64,000 nt of DNA, from assembly GCA_050949055.1 (NCBI GenBank), contig JBMNFA010000009.1:558001-622000 (forward strand), written 5' to 3'. Below are positions 1 through 7,778 of the stretch, in pieces. This DNA comes from JAEZJZ01 sp050949055 (GTDB lineage Bacteria > Bacillota > UBA994 > UBA5500). Position 1 is the stretch's first letter. The number at the start of each line of letters is the position of its first letter. The notes under the pieces were generated by a model. It worked only from the letters and a program-made list of their open reading frames with translations, did no database searches and was not told where the DNA came from. The position numbers were made by a program, and so were the translations under genes.

Positions 1-184
1 GGAGCTGCTGGAGGAGCTGCGTCCCGAGCGCGATGCAGTCGAGCGCATAGAGCACTGGCGTAGCGCTGTGGATGTGTTGGACCCCTTTGGGCAGCCCCTG
101 GCGGCTTACCGCGAGTGCCGCGACGAACTGCTGGGCAGCCTGCAGGAGTTGGCCCAACGCCTGTTGGATTCTCCAGAGGAATAG
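1..184 (+). CDS. ywlE: low-molecular-weight protein-tyrosine phosphatase, C-terminal end (partial)
   Basis: Only the last 60 codons are in the window; the reading frame is open from base 2 to a TAG at 182-184. The visible peptide carries the LMW-PTP C-terminal signature, with DPFG followed by a YRECRDEL segment, the region that holds the general-acid Asp in this family. The active-site C-x5-R loop lies upstream and cannot be checked. In Bacillus this gene (ywlE, protein-arginine phosphatase) sits directly before ywlF/rpiB, as here. Whether this one acts on phosphoarginine or phosphotyrosine cannot be told from the fragment. Confidence 0.72.
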   Translation, partial: ELLEELRPERDAVERIEHWRSAVDVLDPFGQPLAAYRECRDELLGSLQELAQRLLDSPEE

Positions 185-223
185 GGCTGGCGAGAACTGA
201 CAGGCTGCAGGTTCCACCTACCC

Positions 224-253
224 TTGAATAGGAGAAAACCTTCACTATATAAT
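224..253 (+). promoter_or_regulatory. sigma-A-type promoter before rpiB
   Basis: TTGAAT (224-229) and TATAAT (248-253) are separated by 18 bases, about 90 bases upstream of the rpiB start. A perfect -10 and a five-of-six -35 make this a plausible promoter for rpiB-ywlG-glyA. Confidence 0.55.
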
Positions 254-339
254 AAGAGCGGACACCAACAACAGGAAATGTCATGCACCCACGGCATTTT
301 TTTCCGTAGACGACTATCAAAGGAAGAGGAGATGGCCCG

Positions 340-795
340 ATGAAGATCGCGTTGGCCAGCGACCATGCTGGTTTTGAACTGAAGGAGCAGGTGCGCAAAT
401 GGCTGCAGGATTGGGACGTGCAGACTGAGGACTTCGGCTGTGGTTCCCTGGACTCTGTTGATTATACCGACTACGCCATCCCTGCAGTTTCAGCGGTGGG
501 GAAAGGAGAGTGCGATCGGGCTATCTTGGTCTGCGGAACCGGCATTGGCATGTCCATCGCCGCCAACAAGTTCCCTGGCATTCGTGCCAGCCTCTGCCAC
601 GACTTGTTTTCCGCAAAGGCCACCCGCGAGCACAACGACAGCAACGTGCTCTGCATGGGCGCGCGGGTGATCGGCATCGACCTGGCCCGCGAAATCGTGC
701 GCACCTGGCTGGACACCGACTTTGCCGGTGGCCGCCACCAACGCCGCATCGACAAGATCGCCGCCATCGAGCGCCGCTTCTGCCAATCGGAATAA
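340..795 (+). CDS. rpiB: ribose-5-phosphate isomerase B
   Basis: A 151-residue cytoplasmic enzyme of the RpiB/LacAB family, interconverting ribose 5-phosphate and ribulose 5-phosphate in the non-oxidative pentose phosphate pathway. The N-terminal SDHAG motif (residues 7-11) and the CGTGIGMSIAANK loop with the presumed catalytic Cys65 are present, as is the later EHNDSNVLCMGARVIG segment. Length equals the family norm. A GGAAGAGGAG ribosome site precedes the ATG. It follows the ywlE-like gene and precedes ywlG and glyA, matching the Bacillus gene order. LacA/LacB-type sugar-phosphate isomerase activity is the only reasonable alternative and is unlikely in this context. Confidence 0.95.
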   Translation: MKIALASDHAGFELKEQVRKWLQDWDVQTEDFGCGSLDSVDYTDYAIPAVSAVGKGECDRAILVCGTGIGMSIAANKFPGIRASLCHDLFSAKATREHNDSNVLCMGARVIGIDLAREIVRTWLDTDFAGGRHQRRIDKIAAIERRFCQSE

Positions 796-923
796 CCACC
801 GAAACAACACAGTCTGGCGGATGCCAGAGACGATGCGCAATCTCCATGCGCAGACGTTCTTAGGCGGGTAGCCAGCCCTTTAGTGGCATAGCATGAGCAC
901 AGTTGAAGGAAGGAACGGAATAG

Positions 924-1496
924 ATGGGTACACAGCAGATTGTAGAACAGATTACTTTGGCACTGCAGGAGTTTGCCGACCGGGCAAAGCCCAGTCAGGG
1001 CCAAGTCTTTGTCGTTGGGTGCAGCACCAGCGAAGTGTTGGGGAAGCATATCGGTAAGGGTTCCAGTCTGGAGGTGGCCAAAGCGCTGTTTGGCCCCATA
1101 GAGCAGTTTGCTTCCCAACACGGCCTCTACCTGGCCTTCCAATGCTGCGAACATCTAAACCGGGCTTTGGTAGTCAGCCGTGCCTGTCAGGAACGCTATC
1201 AATTGACCGAAGTCAGCGCCATTCCACAACCCGGTGCTGGAGGCTCGATGGCTACCGTAGGCTACGTGCGCTTGCCTGATGCCTGCTTGGTGGAGCACAT
1301 CCAGGGGCATATGGGCTTCGATATCGGCGATACCTTCATCGGCATGCACCTACGCCCGGTGGCCATCCCGGTGCGACTTGGCCAGAGCAGTATTGGGGCA
1401 GCCCATTTAACTGCCGCGCGCACGCGCCCCAAGCTGATCGGTGGCGAGCGCGCTGTATATAAACACACTGAGGGAGTGATGAAGTCGTGTCTTTGA
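924..1496 (+). CDS. ywlG: YwlG/UPF0340 (TIGR01440) family protein
   Basis: A 190-residue protein of the UPF0340 family, function unknown. Recognised by length, by the FVVGCSTSEVLGKHIGKGSS segment (about residues 29-48) and by its position between rpiB and glyA, where Bacillus carries ywlG. An AAGGAAGG ribosome site sits 9-16 bases before the ATG. Its last four codons overlap the GTG start of glyA by 10 bases, so the two are probably translationally coupled. No catalytic residues are known for this family; nothing in the sequence suggests a membrane or export signal. Confidence 0.88.
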   Translation: MGTQQIVEQITLALQEFADRAKPSQGQVFVVGCSTSEVLGKHIGKGSSLEVAKALFGPIEQFASQHGLYLAFQCCEHLNRALVVSRACQERYQLTEVSAIPQPGAGGSMATVGYVRLPDACLVEHIQGHMGFDIGDTFIGMHLRPVAIPVRLGQSSIGAAHLTAARTRPKLIGGERAVYKHTEGVMKSCL

Positions 1497-2719
1497 AACT
1501 AGTTGACCCGGAAATCCAATCGGTTCTCGATCGCGAGTTGGAACGTCAGCAAGGCAATATTGAGTTGATCGCCTCCGAGAATTTCGTTAGCCGCGCTGTG
1601 CTGGAAGCCATGGGTTCAGTGTTGACCAACAAGTATGCCGAGGGTTATCCTGGGCGGCGCTATTACGGCGGGTGTGAAGTGGTGGATGTGGCCGAGAACC
1701 TGGCTCGTGATCGCGCTAAGCAGCTATTCAACGCCGACCACGCCAATGTGCAGCCCCATGCCGGTGCCATGGCCAACATGGCCGTATATCTGACGGCGCT
1801 CAATCCCGGAGACACCGTTTTGGGCATGAATTTGGCCCACGGTGGTCACCTGACCCACGGTAGCCCGGTCAATTTTTCTGGCATTCTCTACAACATTGTG
1901 CCTTACGGCGTCGACCAGGAGACCCAGCGCATCGATTATGATCAGGTAAGGAAGCTGGCCGAAGAGCATCGGCCCAAAATGATCATCGCCGGGGCCAGCG
2001 CCTATCCGCGCATAATTGACTTCCAGGCCTTCCGCGAGATAGCCGATGCAGTGGACGCAGTGCTGATGGTGGATATGGCACATATCGCTGGTTTGGTGGC
2101 CGCTGGATTGCATCCAACTCCCGTTCCTTACGCCGACTTTGTCACCAGCACCACCCACAAAACATTGCGTGGCCCCCGCGGCGGCCTGATCCTGTGCAAG
2201 AAGAAGCATGCCAAGGCCATCGACAAGGCTGTCTTCCCTGGTATGCAGGGTGGTCCCCTGATGCATATCATCGCTGCCAAAGCGGTTGCTTTCAAGGAAG
2301 CCCTCAGCGAAGAGTTCCAGAAGTATCAGCAGCAGGTGCTGAATAACGCCAAGGCGCTGGGCGAAGGCCTGTTGGCCCGCGGCTTCAATTTGGTTTCCGG
2401 CGGCACCGACAACCACCTGCTGTTGGTTGACCTGCGCAGCAAGGGCCTCACCGGCAAAGTGGCCGAAAAAGTGCTGGATTCCGTGCGCATCACCGTCAAC
2501 AAGAACACTATCCCCTTCGACCCTGAGGGTCCATTTGTCACCAGCGGCATCCGCATCGGCACTCCTGCTATGACCTCCCGGGGCATGGATGAAGCCGCCA
2601 TGCAGACCATCGCCAACCTGATGGCAGACGCTTTGGATAATCCTGAGAGCGACCTGGTTCTCACCAAGGTGCGCAAGGGTGTTACGGAGCTTTGCCAGGC
2701 TTTCCCCTTGTACAAATAG
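1487..2719 (+). CDS. glyA: serine hydroxymethyltransferase
   Basis: PLP enzyme converting serine and tetrahydrofolate to glycine and 5,10-methylene-tetrahydrofolate, the main source of one-carbon units. At 410 residues it matches bacterial SHMT. The PLP-lysine motif STTHKTLRGPRGG places the Schiff-base lysine at K225; ELIASENFVS near residue 26 and EGYPGRRYYGG near 52 are further family signatures. The GTG start at 1487 has an AGGGAG site 10-15 bases upstream and lies inside the end of ywlG. Cytoplasmic. Confidence 0.97.
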   Translation: MSLKLVDPEIQSVLDRELERQQGNIELIASENFVSRAVLEAMGSVLTNKYAEGYPGRRYYGGCEVVDVAENLARDRAKQLFNADHANVQPHAGAMANMAVYLTALNPGDTVLGMNLAHGGHLTHGSPVNFSGILYNIVPYGVDQETQRIDYDQVRKLAEEHRPKMIIAGASAYPRIIDFQAFREIADAVDAVLMVDMAHIAGLVAAGLHPTPVPYADFVTSTTHKTLRGPRGGLILCKKKHAKAIDKAVFPGMQGGPLMHIIAAKAVAFKEALSEEFQKYQQQVLNNAKALGEGLLARGFNLVSGGTDNHLLLVDLRSKGLTGKVAEKVLDSVRITVNKNTIPFDPEGPFVTSGIRIGTPAMTSRGMDEAAMQTIANLMADALDNPESDLVLTKVRKGVTELCQAFPLYK

Positions 2720-2894
2720 CCTCTGCTGGAGCAGGTAATCTCACTGCGCATGCCAATTGGGCGTGCGCAGTTCTATGATCAGCCCCCAGCACTTTGTTAT
2801 ACTGAGTGGGACAAGTTCCCTTTGTAGCCAGAATGGAGCTGACTGCTGACGAGACCCGCAATTCCATCACCGCAAAGCTAGGAGGTACGTTGAC

Positions 2895-3524
2895 ATGCCC
2901 AATGTTCATCTACTCGACCATCCACTGATTCAGCACAAGCTGACCTTTATCCGCGATCAAAACACCGGCTCCAAGGAGTTTCGCGAGCTGGTGGAGGAAT
3001 TATCCATGTTGATGGCCTACGAAGTGACCCGCAACCTGCCCTTGGAGGAGATAGAGGTGCAGACCCCGGTTTCGCTGGCAAAATCGCGGGTGATCGCCGG
3101 CAAGAAGCTGGGCGTGGTGCCCATCCTGCGGGCAGGCCTGGGCATGGTTAACGGCATGCTCAAGTTGATCCCGGCAGCCAAGGTAGGGCATATCGGTCTC
3201 TATCGCGACCCCGTCAGCCTGCAGCCCGTGGAATACTATGCCAAGCTGCCCAGCGATATCGCCGAGCGGGATCTGTTTGTCCTGGATCCGATGCTGGCCA
3301 CCGGAGGCTCGGCCATCGCAGCCATCAACTATCTCAAGCAGCAGGGCGCCCAGAGCATTCGTTTCGTCTGCTTAATCGCCGCCCCCGAGGGTATCGCCGC
3401 CCTGCAGGCTGCCCATGGCGACGTGGAGATCTATACCGCCTCCGTCGACGAGCGCCTGAACGACCATGCCTACATCGTGCCCGGGTTGGGCGACGCTGGC
3501 GATCGCCTCTTCGGCACCAAATAG
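2895..3524 (+). CDS. upp: uracil phosphoribosyltransferase
   Basis: Salvage enzyme making UMP from uracil and PRPP. 209 residues, the normal length. The PRPP-binding stretch DPMLATGGSA (about residues 131-140) and the uracil-binding YIVPGLGDAGDRLFGT C-terminus are intact. A strong AGGAGG site precedes the ATG by 9 bases. A TATACT hexamer at 2798-2803 could be a -10 element, but no convincing -35 lies before it. Next to glyA and the dCMP deaminase, as in Bacillus relatives, it joins a small nucleotide/one-carbon cluster. Confidence 0.97.
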   Translation: MPNVHLLDHPLIQHKLTFIRDQNTGSKEFRELVEELSMLMAYEVTRNLPLEEIEVQTPVSLAKSRVIAGKKLGVVPILRAGLGMVNGMLKLIPAAKVGHIGLYRDPVSLQPVEYYAKLPSDIAERDLFVLDPMLATGGSAIAAINYLKQQGAQSIRFVCLIAAPEGIAALQAAHGDVEIYTASVDERLNDHAYIVPGLGDAGDRLFGTK

Positions 3525-3662
3525 GCTTGATTGTATCATTCTGGGACCTTTAGTTGTGCCCTGGGGCTCTTCCTCCTGGTTATCCTGAGTTCTCCTTTGT
3601 CGCACTGAGGCCCTGGCGCGCTGAGCATTTCCTCCCATTCTAGCGAAAAGGTAGGTTAGAAC

Positions 3663-4103
3663 ATGCGAGCTTCCTGGGACGAATACTTCATGCAGATCAC
3701 GCAAGTTGTGGCCACCCGCTCCACCTGCCTGCGACGCCAGGTGGGGGCGATCATCGTCAAAGATCGCCGTATCATCTCCACCGGCTACAACGGTGCACCC
3801 CGCGGATTGAAGCATTGCCAGGAGGTGGGATGCCTGCGGGAGCAACAGCAGGTGGCCTCCGGCCAGCGCCACGAGCTTTGCCGTGCCTTGCACGCCGAGC
3901 AAAATGCCATCATTCAGGCTGCCGTTTCCGGTGTTTCCATCGCTGGCGGCACCCTTTATGCCAACGTGTTCCCTTGCTCCCTTTGCGCCAAGATGTTGAT
4001 CAACAGCCGCATCAGCCGCATCGTCTATGCTATCGACTACCCCGACGAGCTTTCCCGCCAGCTATTGGCGGAAGCCGGCATTGAGGTAGAGCAGTTCAAG
4101 TAA
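3663..4103 (+). CDS. comEB: deoxycytidylate deaminase (ComEB-like)
   Basis: Zinc-dependent dCMP deaminase family, giving dUMP for thymidylate synthesis. In 146 residues it shows the HAEQNAI motif (zinc ligand H77, catalytic E79) and PCSLCAK with C105 and C108 completing the zinc site; an N-terminal STGYNGAPRG segment is typical of the ComEB/dCMP deaminase group. The AAAAGGTAGG site lies close to the ATG. Despite the comE name in Bacillus, the location beside upp favours a role in pyrimidine metabolism rather than DNA uptake; no comEA or comEC is near. Confidence 0.92.
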   Translation: MRASWDEYFMQITQVVATRSTCLRRQVGAIIVKDRRIISTGYNGAPRGLKHCQEVGCLREQQQVASGQRHELCRALHAEQNAIIQAAVSGVSIAGGTLYANVFPCSLCAKMLINSRISRIVYAIDYPDELSRQLLAEAGIEVEQFK

Positions 4104-4121
4104 AGCAACGCGCGCAACGAT

Positions 4122-4183
4122 GTGACAGAGGGACGGATCTTTTGTCACACGCGTGTGTGACAAAAGATCCGTCCCTCTGTCAC
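4122..4183 (+). repeat. perfect 29-bp inverted repeat with GGGACG core
   Basis: Left arm 4122-4150 and right arm 4155-4183 are perfect reverse complements around a 4-base loop. The arm carries GAGGGACGG, the core shared with the inverted repeats at 16138, 22024, 25331, 27100, 31991 and 35291. It may terminate comEB transcription, but there is no T-run; a dispersed REP/MITE-like element is the better reading. Confidence 0.85.
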
Positions 4184-4199
4184 GTGGCTACCCCGGCGT

Positions 4200-4295
4200 T
4201 TGACTAAAGATCAGGCCATGGCCGAGTTGCGTAAAAATAGCGGCACCCAATTTGACCCTCAAGTGGTGGACGTGGTGCTTCAGTACTTGGCCTAG
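4200..4295 (+). pseudogene. remnant of an HD-GYP domain protein (last ~31 codons)
   Basis: In the frame ending at TAG 4293-4295 the peptide LTKDQAMAELRKNSGTQFDP is followed by QVVDVVLQYLA. This reads as the extreme C-terminus of an HD-GYP cyclic-di-GMP phosphodiesterase, in which an acidic helix plus GTQFDP closes the domain. No start codon, HD or GYP motif remains; the inverted repeat at 4122-4183 directly abuts the upstream end and may have truncated the gene. Identified by motif only. Confidence 0.6.
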
Positions 4296-4339
4296 ATCAA
4301 ACGAAGCAAAAAGAACCGTCCCCGCTGTTTCGGCAACAT

Positions 4340-4368
4340 TTGACACCGCCTGTCCCCATCGATAGAAT
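4340..4368 (+). promoter_or_regulatory. sigma-A promoter before mnaA
   Basis: A perfect TTGACA (4340-4345), a 17-base spacer and TAGAAT (4363-4368) lie 32 bases before the mnaA start codon. Confidence 0.65.
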
Positions 4369-4400
4369 CACAGCTAGAAGACGTTTGTTGAGCGGAGGCG

Positions 4401-5567
4401 ATGGGGTTGTCCCATAAAGTAATGGTTATCTTCGGCACCCGCCCGGAGGCGGTGAAGATGGCGCCGGTGGTCAAGGCCCTTGAGCAGAGCGAGCACCTCG
4501 AGGTGGTCACCTGCGTCACTGCCCAGCATCGGCAGATGCTGGACCAGGTGCTGCAGCTGTTTAAGCTGCAGCCCGCATACGACTTGGATATCATGCAGGC
4601 GCGGCAGGGGCTAAACGGCACCCTGCGGCGAGCGCTGCAGGGCTTGGAGCAGGTATTGCAGACCGAGCGGCCCGACCTGGTGCTGGTGCACGGGGACACC
4701 CTGACCACCTTCGCCGGTGCCATCGCCGCTTTCTACGAACAGATCGCCATCGGTCATGTGGAAGCAGGCCTGCGTACCTGGAATAAGTACTTTCCGTTCC
4801 CGGAAGAGATCAACCGTCGGCTGACCGGCGTTCTGGCCGACTTGCACTTTGCCCCCACCTCCGTTTCCAGAGACAATCTGCTCCGGGAAGGCGTTAATGC
4901 AGAGCGCATCTTTGTCACTGGCAACACGGTGATCGATGCCTTGCAGACCACCGTGCAGGCAGACTATCGGTTTGAAAATGCACACTTAGCCTCCCTGGAC
5001 TTGCATGGGCGCACAATAGTGGTAGAATTGCATCGGCGGGAGAACTGGGGCGAACCGATCGCCGCCGCTTGCCGCGCCATCAAGCGCTTGCTGGCGGCCC
5101 ATCCAGACACCCGGGTGGTCTTTCCAGTGCACCTAAATCCGATTGTGCGCGAGACTGTGTTTGCTGAGCTACAGCACCAGCCGCGGGTGCATCTGGTCGA
5201 CCCGTTGGACACTGCAGACTTTCATAACCTGGTTGCGCGCTGTCATTTCTGCATCTCCGATTCCGGAGGATTGCAGGAGGAGGCGCCTTCTTTGGGTAAG
5301 CCGGTGCTGGTGGTGCGCACCGTCACCGAACGTCCAGAGGCGGTCGAGGCCGGCACCGTGCAGGTGGTGGGGGTGGAGGAAGAGGACATCTACCACGCCG
5401 GGCATCGGCTGCTCAGTTCAACCACAGCCTATCAGGCGATGTCGCAGGCCAAAAACCCCTATGGCGACGGACGCGCCGCCCAGCGCATCATCGCCGCCAT
5501 TGAACACCATTTTGGCTACCGCACCCAGCGGCCATGCGACTATGAAGTTAGTTATTTCACAATGTAG
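4401..5567 (+). CDS. mnaA: UDP-N-acetylglucosamine 2-epimerase (non-hydrolysing)
   Basis: Interconverts UDP-GlcNAc and UDP-ManNAc, the ManNAc donor for teichoic-acid linkage units and secondary cell-wall polymers. 388 residues, family-typical. Motifs: GTRPEA with R14, HGDT with D99, GHVEAGLRT with E121, FPEEINRR near 134-140, ELHRREN with H211, and the SDSGGLQEEAPSLGKP nucleotide-binding segment near residue 287. The GCGGAGGCG site is close to the ATG. SLH proteins bind a pyruvylated secondary polymer that often contains ManNAc, so this enzyme may indirectly supply the anchor for the giant protein at 45606; that link is inference. Confidence 0.95.
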   Translation: MGLSHKVMVIFGTRPEAVKMAPVVKALEQSEHLEVVTCVTAQHRQMLDQVLQLFKLQPAYDLDIMQARQGLNGTLRRALQGLEQVLQTERPDLVLVHGDTLTTFAGAIAAFYEQIAIGHVEAGLRTWNKYFPFPEEINRRLTGVLADLHFAPTSVSRDNLLREGVNAERIFVTGNTVIDALQTTVQADYRFENAHLASLDLHGRTIVVELHRRENWGEPIAAACRAIKRLLAAHPDTRVVFPVHLNPIVRETVFAELQHQPRVHLVDPLDTADFHNLVARCHFCISDSGGLQEEAPSLGKPVLVVRTVTERPEAVEAGTVQVVGVEEEDIYHAGHRLLSSTTAYQAMSQAKNPYGDGRAAQRIIAAIEHHFGYRTQRPCDYEVSYFTM

Positions 5568-5675
5568 GAATATGCCGGGCCGAGTCGAATATTATCAGCT
5601 GGCGTGTTTAGTATTTTGTATACAAGCAAGCTGAAACCGTCGGTTCGCAGTCGAGGTGGCTCATTTGGCTACTTC

Positions 5676-6020
5676 CTAGCGACGCCCGCAGACGCTCCGG
5701 ACAACAAAGTGATTGGTGCTTTAGCAACAATCAGCTTGTACCTCCTAGCAACGTCCACAGAAGTTTTGGGCAATGAAGCGCTAGCTGCTTTAGCGACAAT
5801 TAGCGTGTTCCTTCTAGCAGCGTCCGTAGACGTTGCGGGCAATAAAGTGATTGTTGCTTTAGCAACAATCAGCTTGTACCTCCTAGCAACGTTCACAGAA
5901 GTGGCGGGCAATAAAGTGCTTGTTGCCTTAGCGACAATTCACTTATTCCTCTTAGCAGCGTCCGTAGACGTTGCGGGCAATAAAGTGATTGTTGCTTTAG
6001 CAACAATCAGCTTGTACCTT
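5676..6020 (+). repeat. five tandem copies of a 69-bp repeat upstream of the atp operon
   Basis: Copies begin at 5676, 5745, 5814, 5883 and 5952, a strict 69-base period. Copies from 5814 and 5952 are nearly the same, and so are the interleaved ones, giving a 138-base higher-order period. Most copies hold a 22-base hairpin (10-base arms, GATTGTTGCT and its complement). Because 69 is divisible by three the frame stays open as a 23-residue peptide repeat (LLAASVDVAGNKVIVALATI), but no ribosome site precedes it and the reverse strand is equally open, so I treat it as non-coding. A related copy is at 32102-32170. Together with 5568-5675 (nothing seen) it fills the gap before atpZ. Confidence 0.85.
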
Positions 6021-6056
6021 ACTCCTTTGCTGGCAACAATAAACAGGGTGAGTGTG

Positions 6057-6287
6057 ATGTGGCGGCAGATACTCTATGCTTTAGGTCTGGTGGTCCAGAT
6101 CGGCTTGACGATCGCGGTTAGCGCCATCTTGGGCTGGTGGGGAGGAGCTTGGTTAGATGTCCGCCTTACAGGCGGTCATTTGCTGTCAATAATCGGTCTG
6201 GTGCTGGGGTTAATCAGCGGATTTGCCGTTGTTTTCAGATTGCTGCTGAAGGGGATTTCCAACGGAGGTGGGCTAGGCGATGGATAG
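6057..6287 (+). CDS. atpZ: AtpZ/AtpI-family small membrane protein
   Basis: A 76-residue protein with two predicted membrane helices (about residues 7-27 and 37-60), the shape of the AtpZ/AtpI family (Pfam ATPase_gene1) that precedes atpI in ATP synthase operons; proposed to carry Mg or Ca or assist c-ring assembly. The conserved GWWGGAWLD segment ends helix one. I choose the ATG at 6057, with AGGGTGAG just upstream; the frame is open much further upstream only because it runs through the 69-bp repeats. It overlaps atpI by 8 bases. Confidence 0.78.
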   Translation: MWRQILYALGLVVQIGLTIAVSAILGWWGGAWLDVRLTGGHLLSIIGLVLGLISGFAVVFRLLLKGISNGGGLGDG

Positions 6288-6711
6288 ATGGAACTCCGTA
6301 CCAGAGATGATGCAATCCATTCGGTCAGCGGTGCTGAAAATAGCCCTGGGGTTGGCGGGATTGGCTGCGCTGTTTGGGGACTGGCCCAGCGTGTTTGGTC
6401 TGTCGATCGGGACGCTGGTCGCTCTCTGGCATTTCGGCTCACTGGCTACCTCCATGCAAAAGGCTATCAATATGCGTAAGGAGCAGGCGGAAGTCTATGC
6501 CCTGCAGCGCTATCTAGGGCGCTATGGAGTCGTCGCCGTGGTGGTGGCAGCTATCTACCTCACTCCACAGATAAATCTGCTGGCAGCGGTGTTTGGCCTA
6601 TTCTTAGTGCGCATAGTGATTGTCGGTTACGCTGTACAAGCAGCTTTAGCCAGCGGCGGGGCCGCTTATCTACGTCAATTAACCCTAAGGCGGGTGCGAA
6701 AGGAGGGATAG
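6280..6711 (+). CDS. atpI: ATP synthase subunit I (AtpI)
   Basis: 143 residues with about four hydrophobic helices, fitting the ATP synthase I chain that helps assemble the c-ring. Sequence is poorly conserved in the family; the call rests on length, hydrophobic pattern and location between atpZ and atpB. The ATG overlaps the end of atpZ, with AGGTGG upstream, so coupling is likely. Ends five bases before atpB. Confidence 0.75.
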   Translation: MDRWNSVPEMMQSIRSAVLKIALGLAGLAALFGDWPSVFGLSIGTLVALWHFGSLATSMQKAINMRKEQAEVYALQRYLGRYGVVAVVVAAIYLTPQINLLAAVFGLFLVRIVIVGYAVQAALASGGAAYLRQLTLRRVRKEG

Positions 6712-6715
6712 GAAA

Positions 6716-7381
6716 GTGGAGCAGATACTACGAGCACCTGAGGTCTACTTCACCATCGGCCCGATAGAGATAAACGAAACCATCGTTAGTCTGTGGGTGG
6801 TGATGGCTATCTTGATCTTGTTTGCTATCATCTCTACCCGAAAGTTCAGCTGGCTGCCTAAAGGCAGACAAAACCTGCTGGAATTAATCGTGGAAGGACT
6901 CACCGGTCTGGTTACTTTTATTATGGGTGAGAGAGGAATTCCCTTTGTGCCCTACATTGGCACCTTGGCAGGGTTACTTATCCTTTCCAACACGGCAGGG
7001 GTGTGGTCTTTTGATCTTCTGCGGCCGCCCACTGCTGATGTCAACACTACGCTCGGTCTCGGCATCATGACAGCTGTCCTGATTCAGGCCACATCCATTC
7101 GCAGCAAGGGCCTGTTGAATTACCTAAAGGGCTTCCTGAGTCCTTTTGCGCTCTTCTTGCCGATGAACATTATTAGCGAGTTGGCCACGCCAGTTTCATT
7201 GGGCTTCCGTCTGTTCGGCAATATCTTCGGGGGACTGGTGATTATGGGGTTGATTTACCAAGCCGTCCCGATATTAGTGCCGGTTCCCATGCACGTCTAC
7301 TTTGACTTGTTCTCCGGCCTGTTACAGACATTGGTGTTCATATTGTTGACCATGGTCTTTGTTTCGATGGCGATGGATTAA
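6716..7381 (+). CDS. atpB: F1Fo ATP synthase subunit a
   Basis: Integral membrane stator subunit forming the ion half-channels. 221 residues, five to six membrane spans. The essential arginine is R165 in the SLGFRLFGNIFGG segment; ISELATPVSL precedes it, as in Bacillus and Clostridia homologues. GTG start with AAGGAGGG ten bases upstream. The c-subunit downstream carries a sodium-type signature, so the transported ion may be sodium. Confidence 0.95.
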   Translation: MEQILRAPEVYFTIGPIEINETIVSLWVVMAILILFAIISTRKFSWLPKGRQNLLELIVEGLTGLVTFIMGERGIPFVPYIGTLAGLLILSNTAGVWSFDLLRPPTADVNTTLGLGIMTAVLIQATSIRSKGLLNYLKGFLSPFALFLPMNIISELATPVSLGFRLFGNIFGGLVIMGLIYQAVPILVPVPMHVYFDLFSGLLQTLVFILLTMVFVSMAMD

Positions 7382-7412
7382 GAGTGATCCGTGAAAGGAG
7401 GGGAAACAGGAA

Positions 7413-7670
7413 ATGGAATACAACAACTTTGCAGTTGCCGCTTTTGCTGTGCTGGGTGCTGGCATCGCCATGATCGCCGGTATCGGCCCTGCCATTGGAC
7501 AGGGTTATGCCGCCGGTAAGGGTACGGAAGCAGTCGGTCGTCAGCCGGAAGCTCAAGGCAAGATCACACTGACCATGATCCTCGGTCAGGCGGTTGCCGA
7601 AACCACCGGTATCTACGCGCTAGTGATTGCCTTCATCCTCATCGGCGTCGCCAACAGTATCCTCGGTTAA
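7413..7670 (+). CDS. atpE: F1Fo ATP synthase subunit c
   Basis: 85-residue hairpin of two membrane helices, monomer of the c-ring. The loop reads GRQPEAQGKI; the ion-carrying carboxylate is E63. Q30 in the first helix together with E63, T64, T65 and Y68 in the second reproduces the arrangement known for sodium-binding rings such as Ilyobacter (Q32, E65, S66, T67, Y70, offset by two). A proton ring usually lacks the Gln plus hydroxyl pair. AAAGGAGGGG lies nine bases before the ATG. A stable hairpin follows the gene. Confidence 0.95.
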   Translation: MEYNNFAVAAFAVLGAGIAMIAGIGPAIGQGYAAGKGTEAVGRQPEAQGKITLTMILGQAVAETTGIYALVIAFILIGVANSILG

Positions 7671-7679
7671 GTCATGCAG

Positions 7680-7720
7680 GCAAGGGGGCAGCAATTTGGG
7701 TTCTCCACTGCCCCCCTTGC
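7680..7720 (+). repeat. intercistronic hairpin between atpE and atpF
   Basis: GCAAGGGGGCAG (7680-7691) pairs with CTGCCCCCCTTGC (7708-7720), one bulged C, around a 16-base loop. No T-run follows, so termination is unlikely; it could protect the atpE message or slow translation into atpF. Role inferred. Confidence 0.6.
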
Positions 7721-7778
7721 AGCCCTGTGCGAGGATATTTCTTGGGAGACATAGCTTGAATTTAGGAGGCCATGGACA

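Noticed and set aside
471..1154. 227-codon minus-strand frame over rpiB and ywlG
   Set aside because: Antisense to two clear genes; no family features.
2798..2803. TATACT as a promoter for upp
   Set aside because: No acceptable -35 at 16-18 bases; kept only as a remark.
5676..6020. CRISPR array
   Set aside because: Units are contiguous with no unique spacers and no cas genes are present.
5604..6056. N-terminal extension of AtpZ through the 69-bp repeats
   Set aside because: No ribosome site, not found in the family, open only because the repeat length is a multiple of three.
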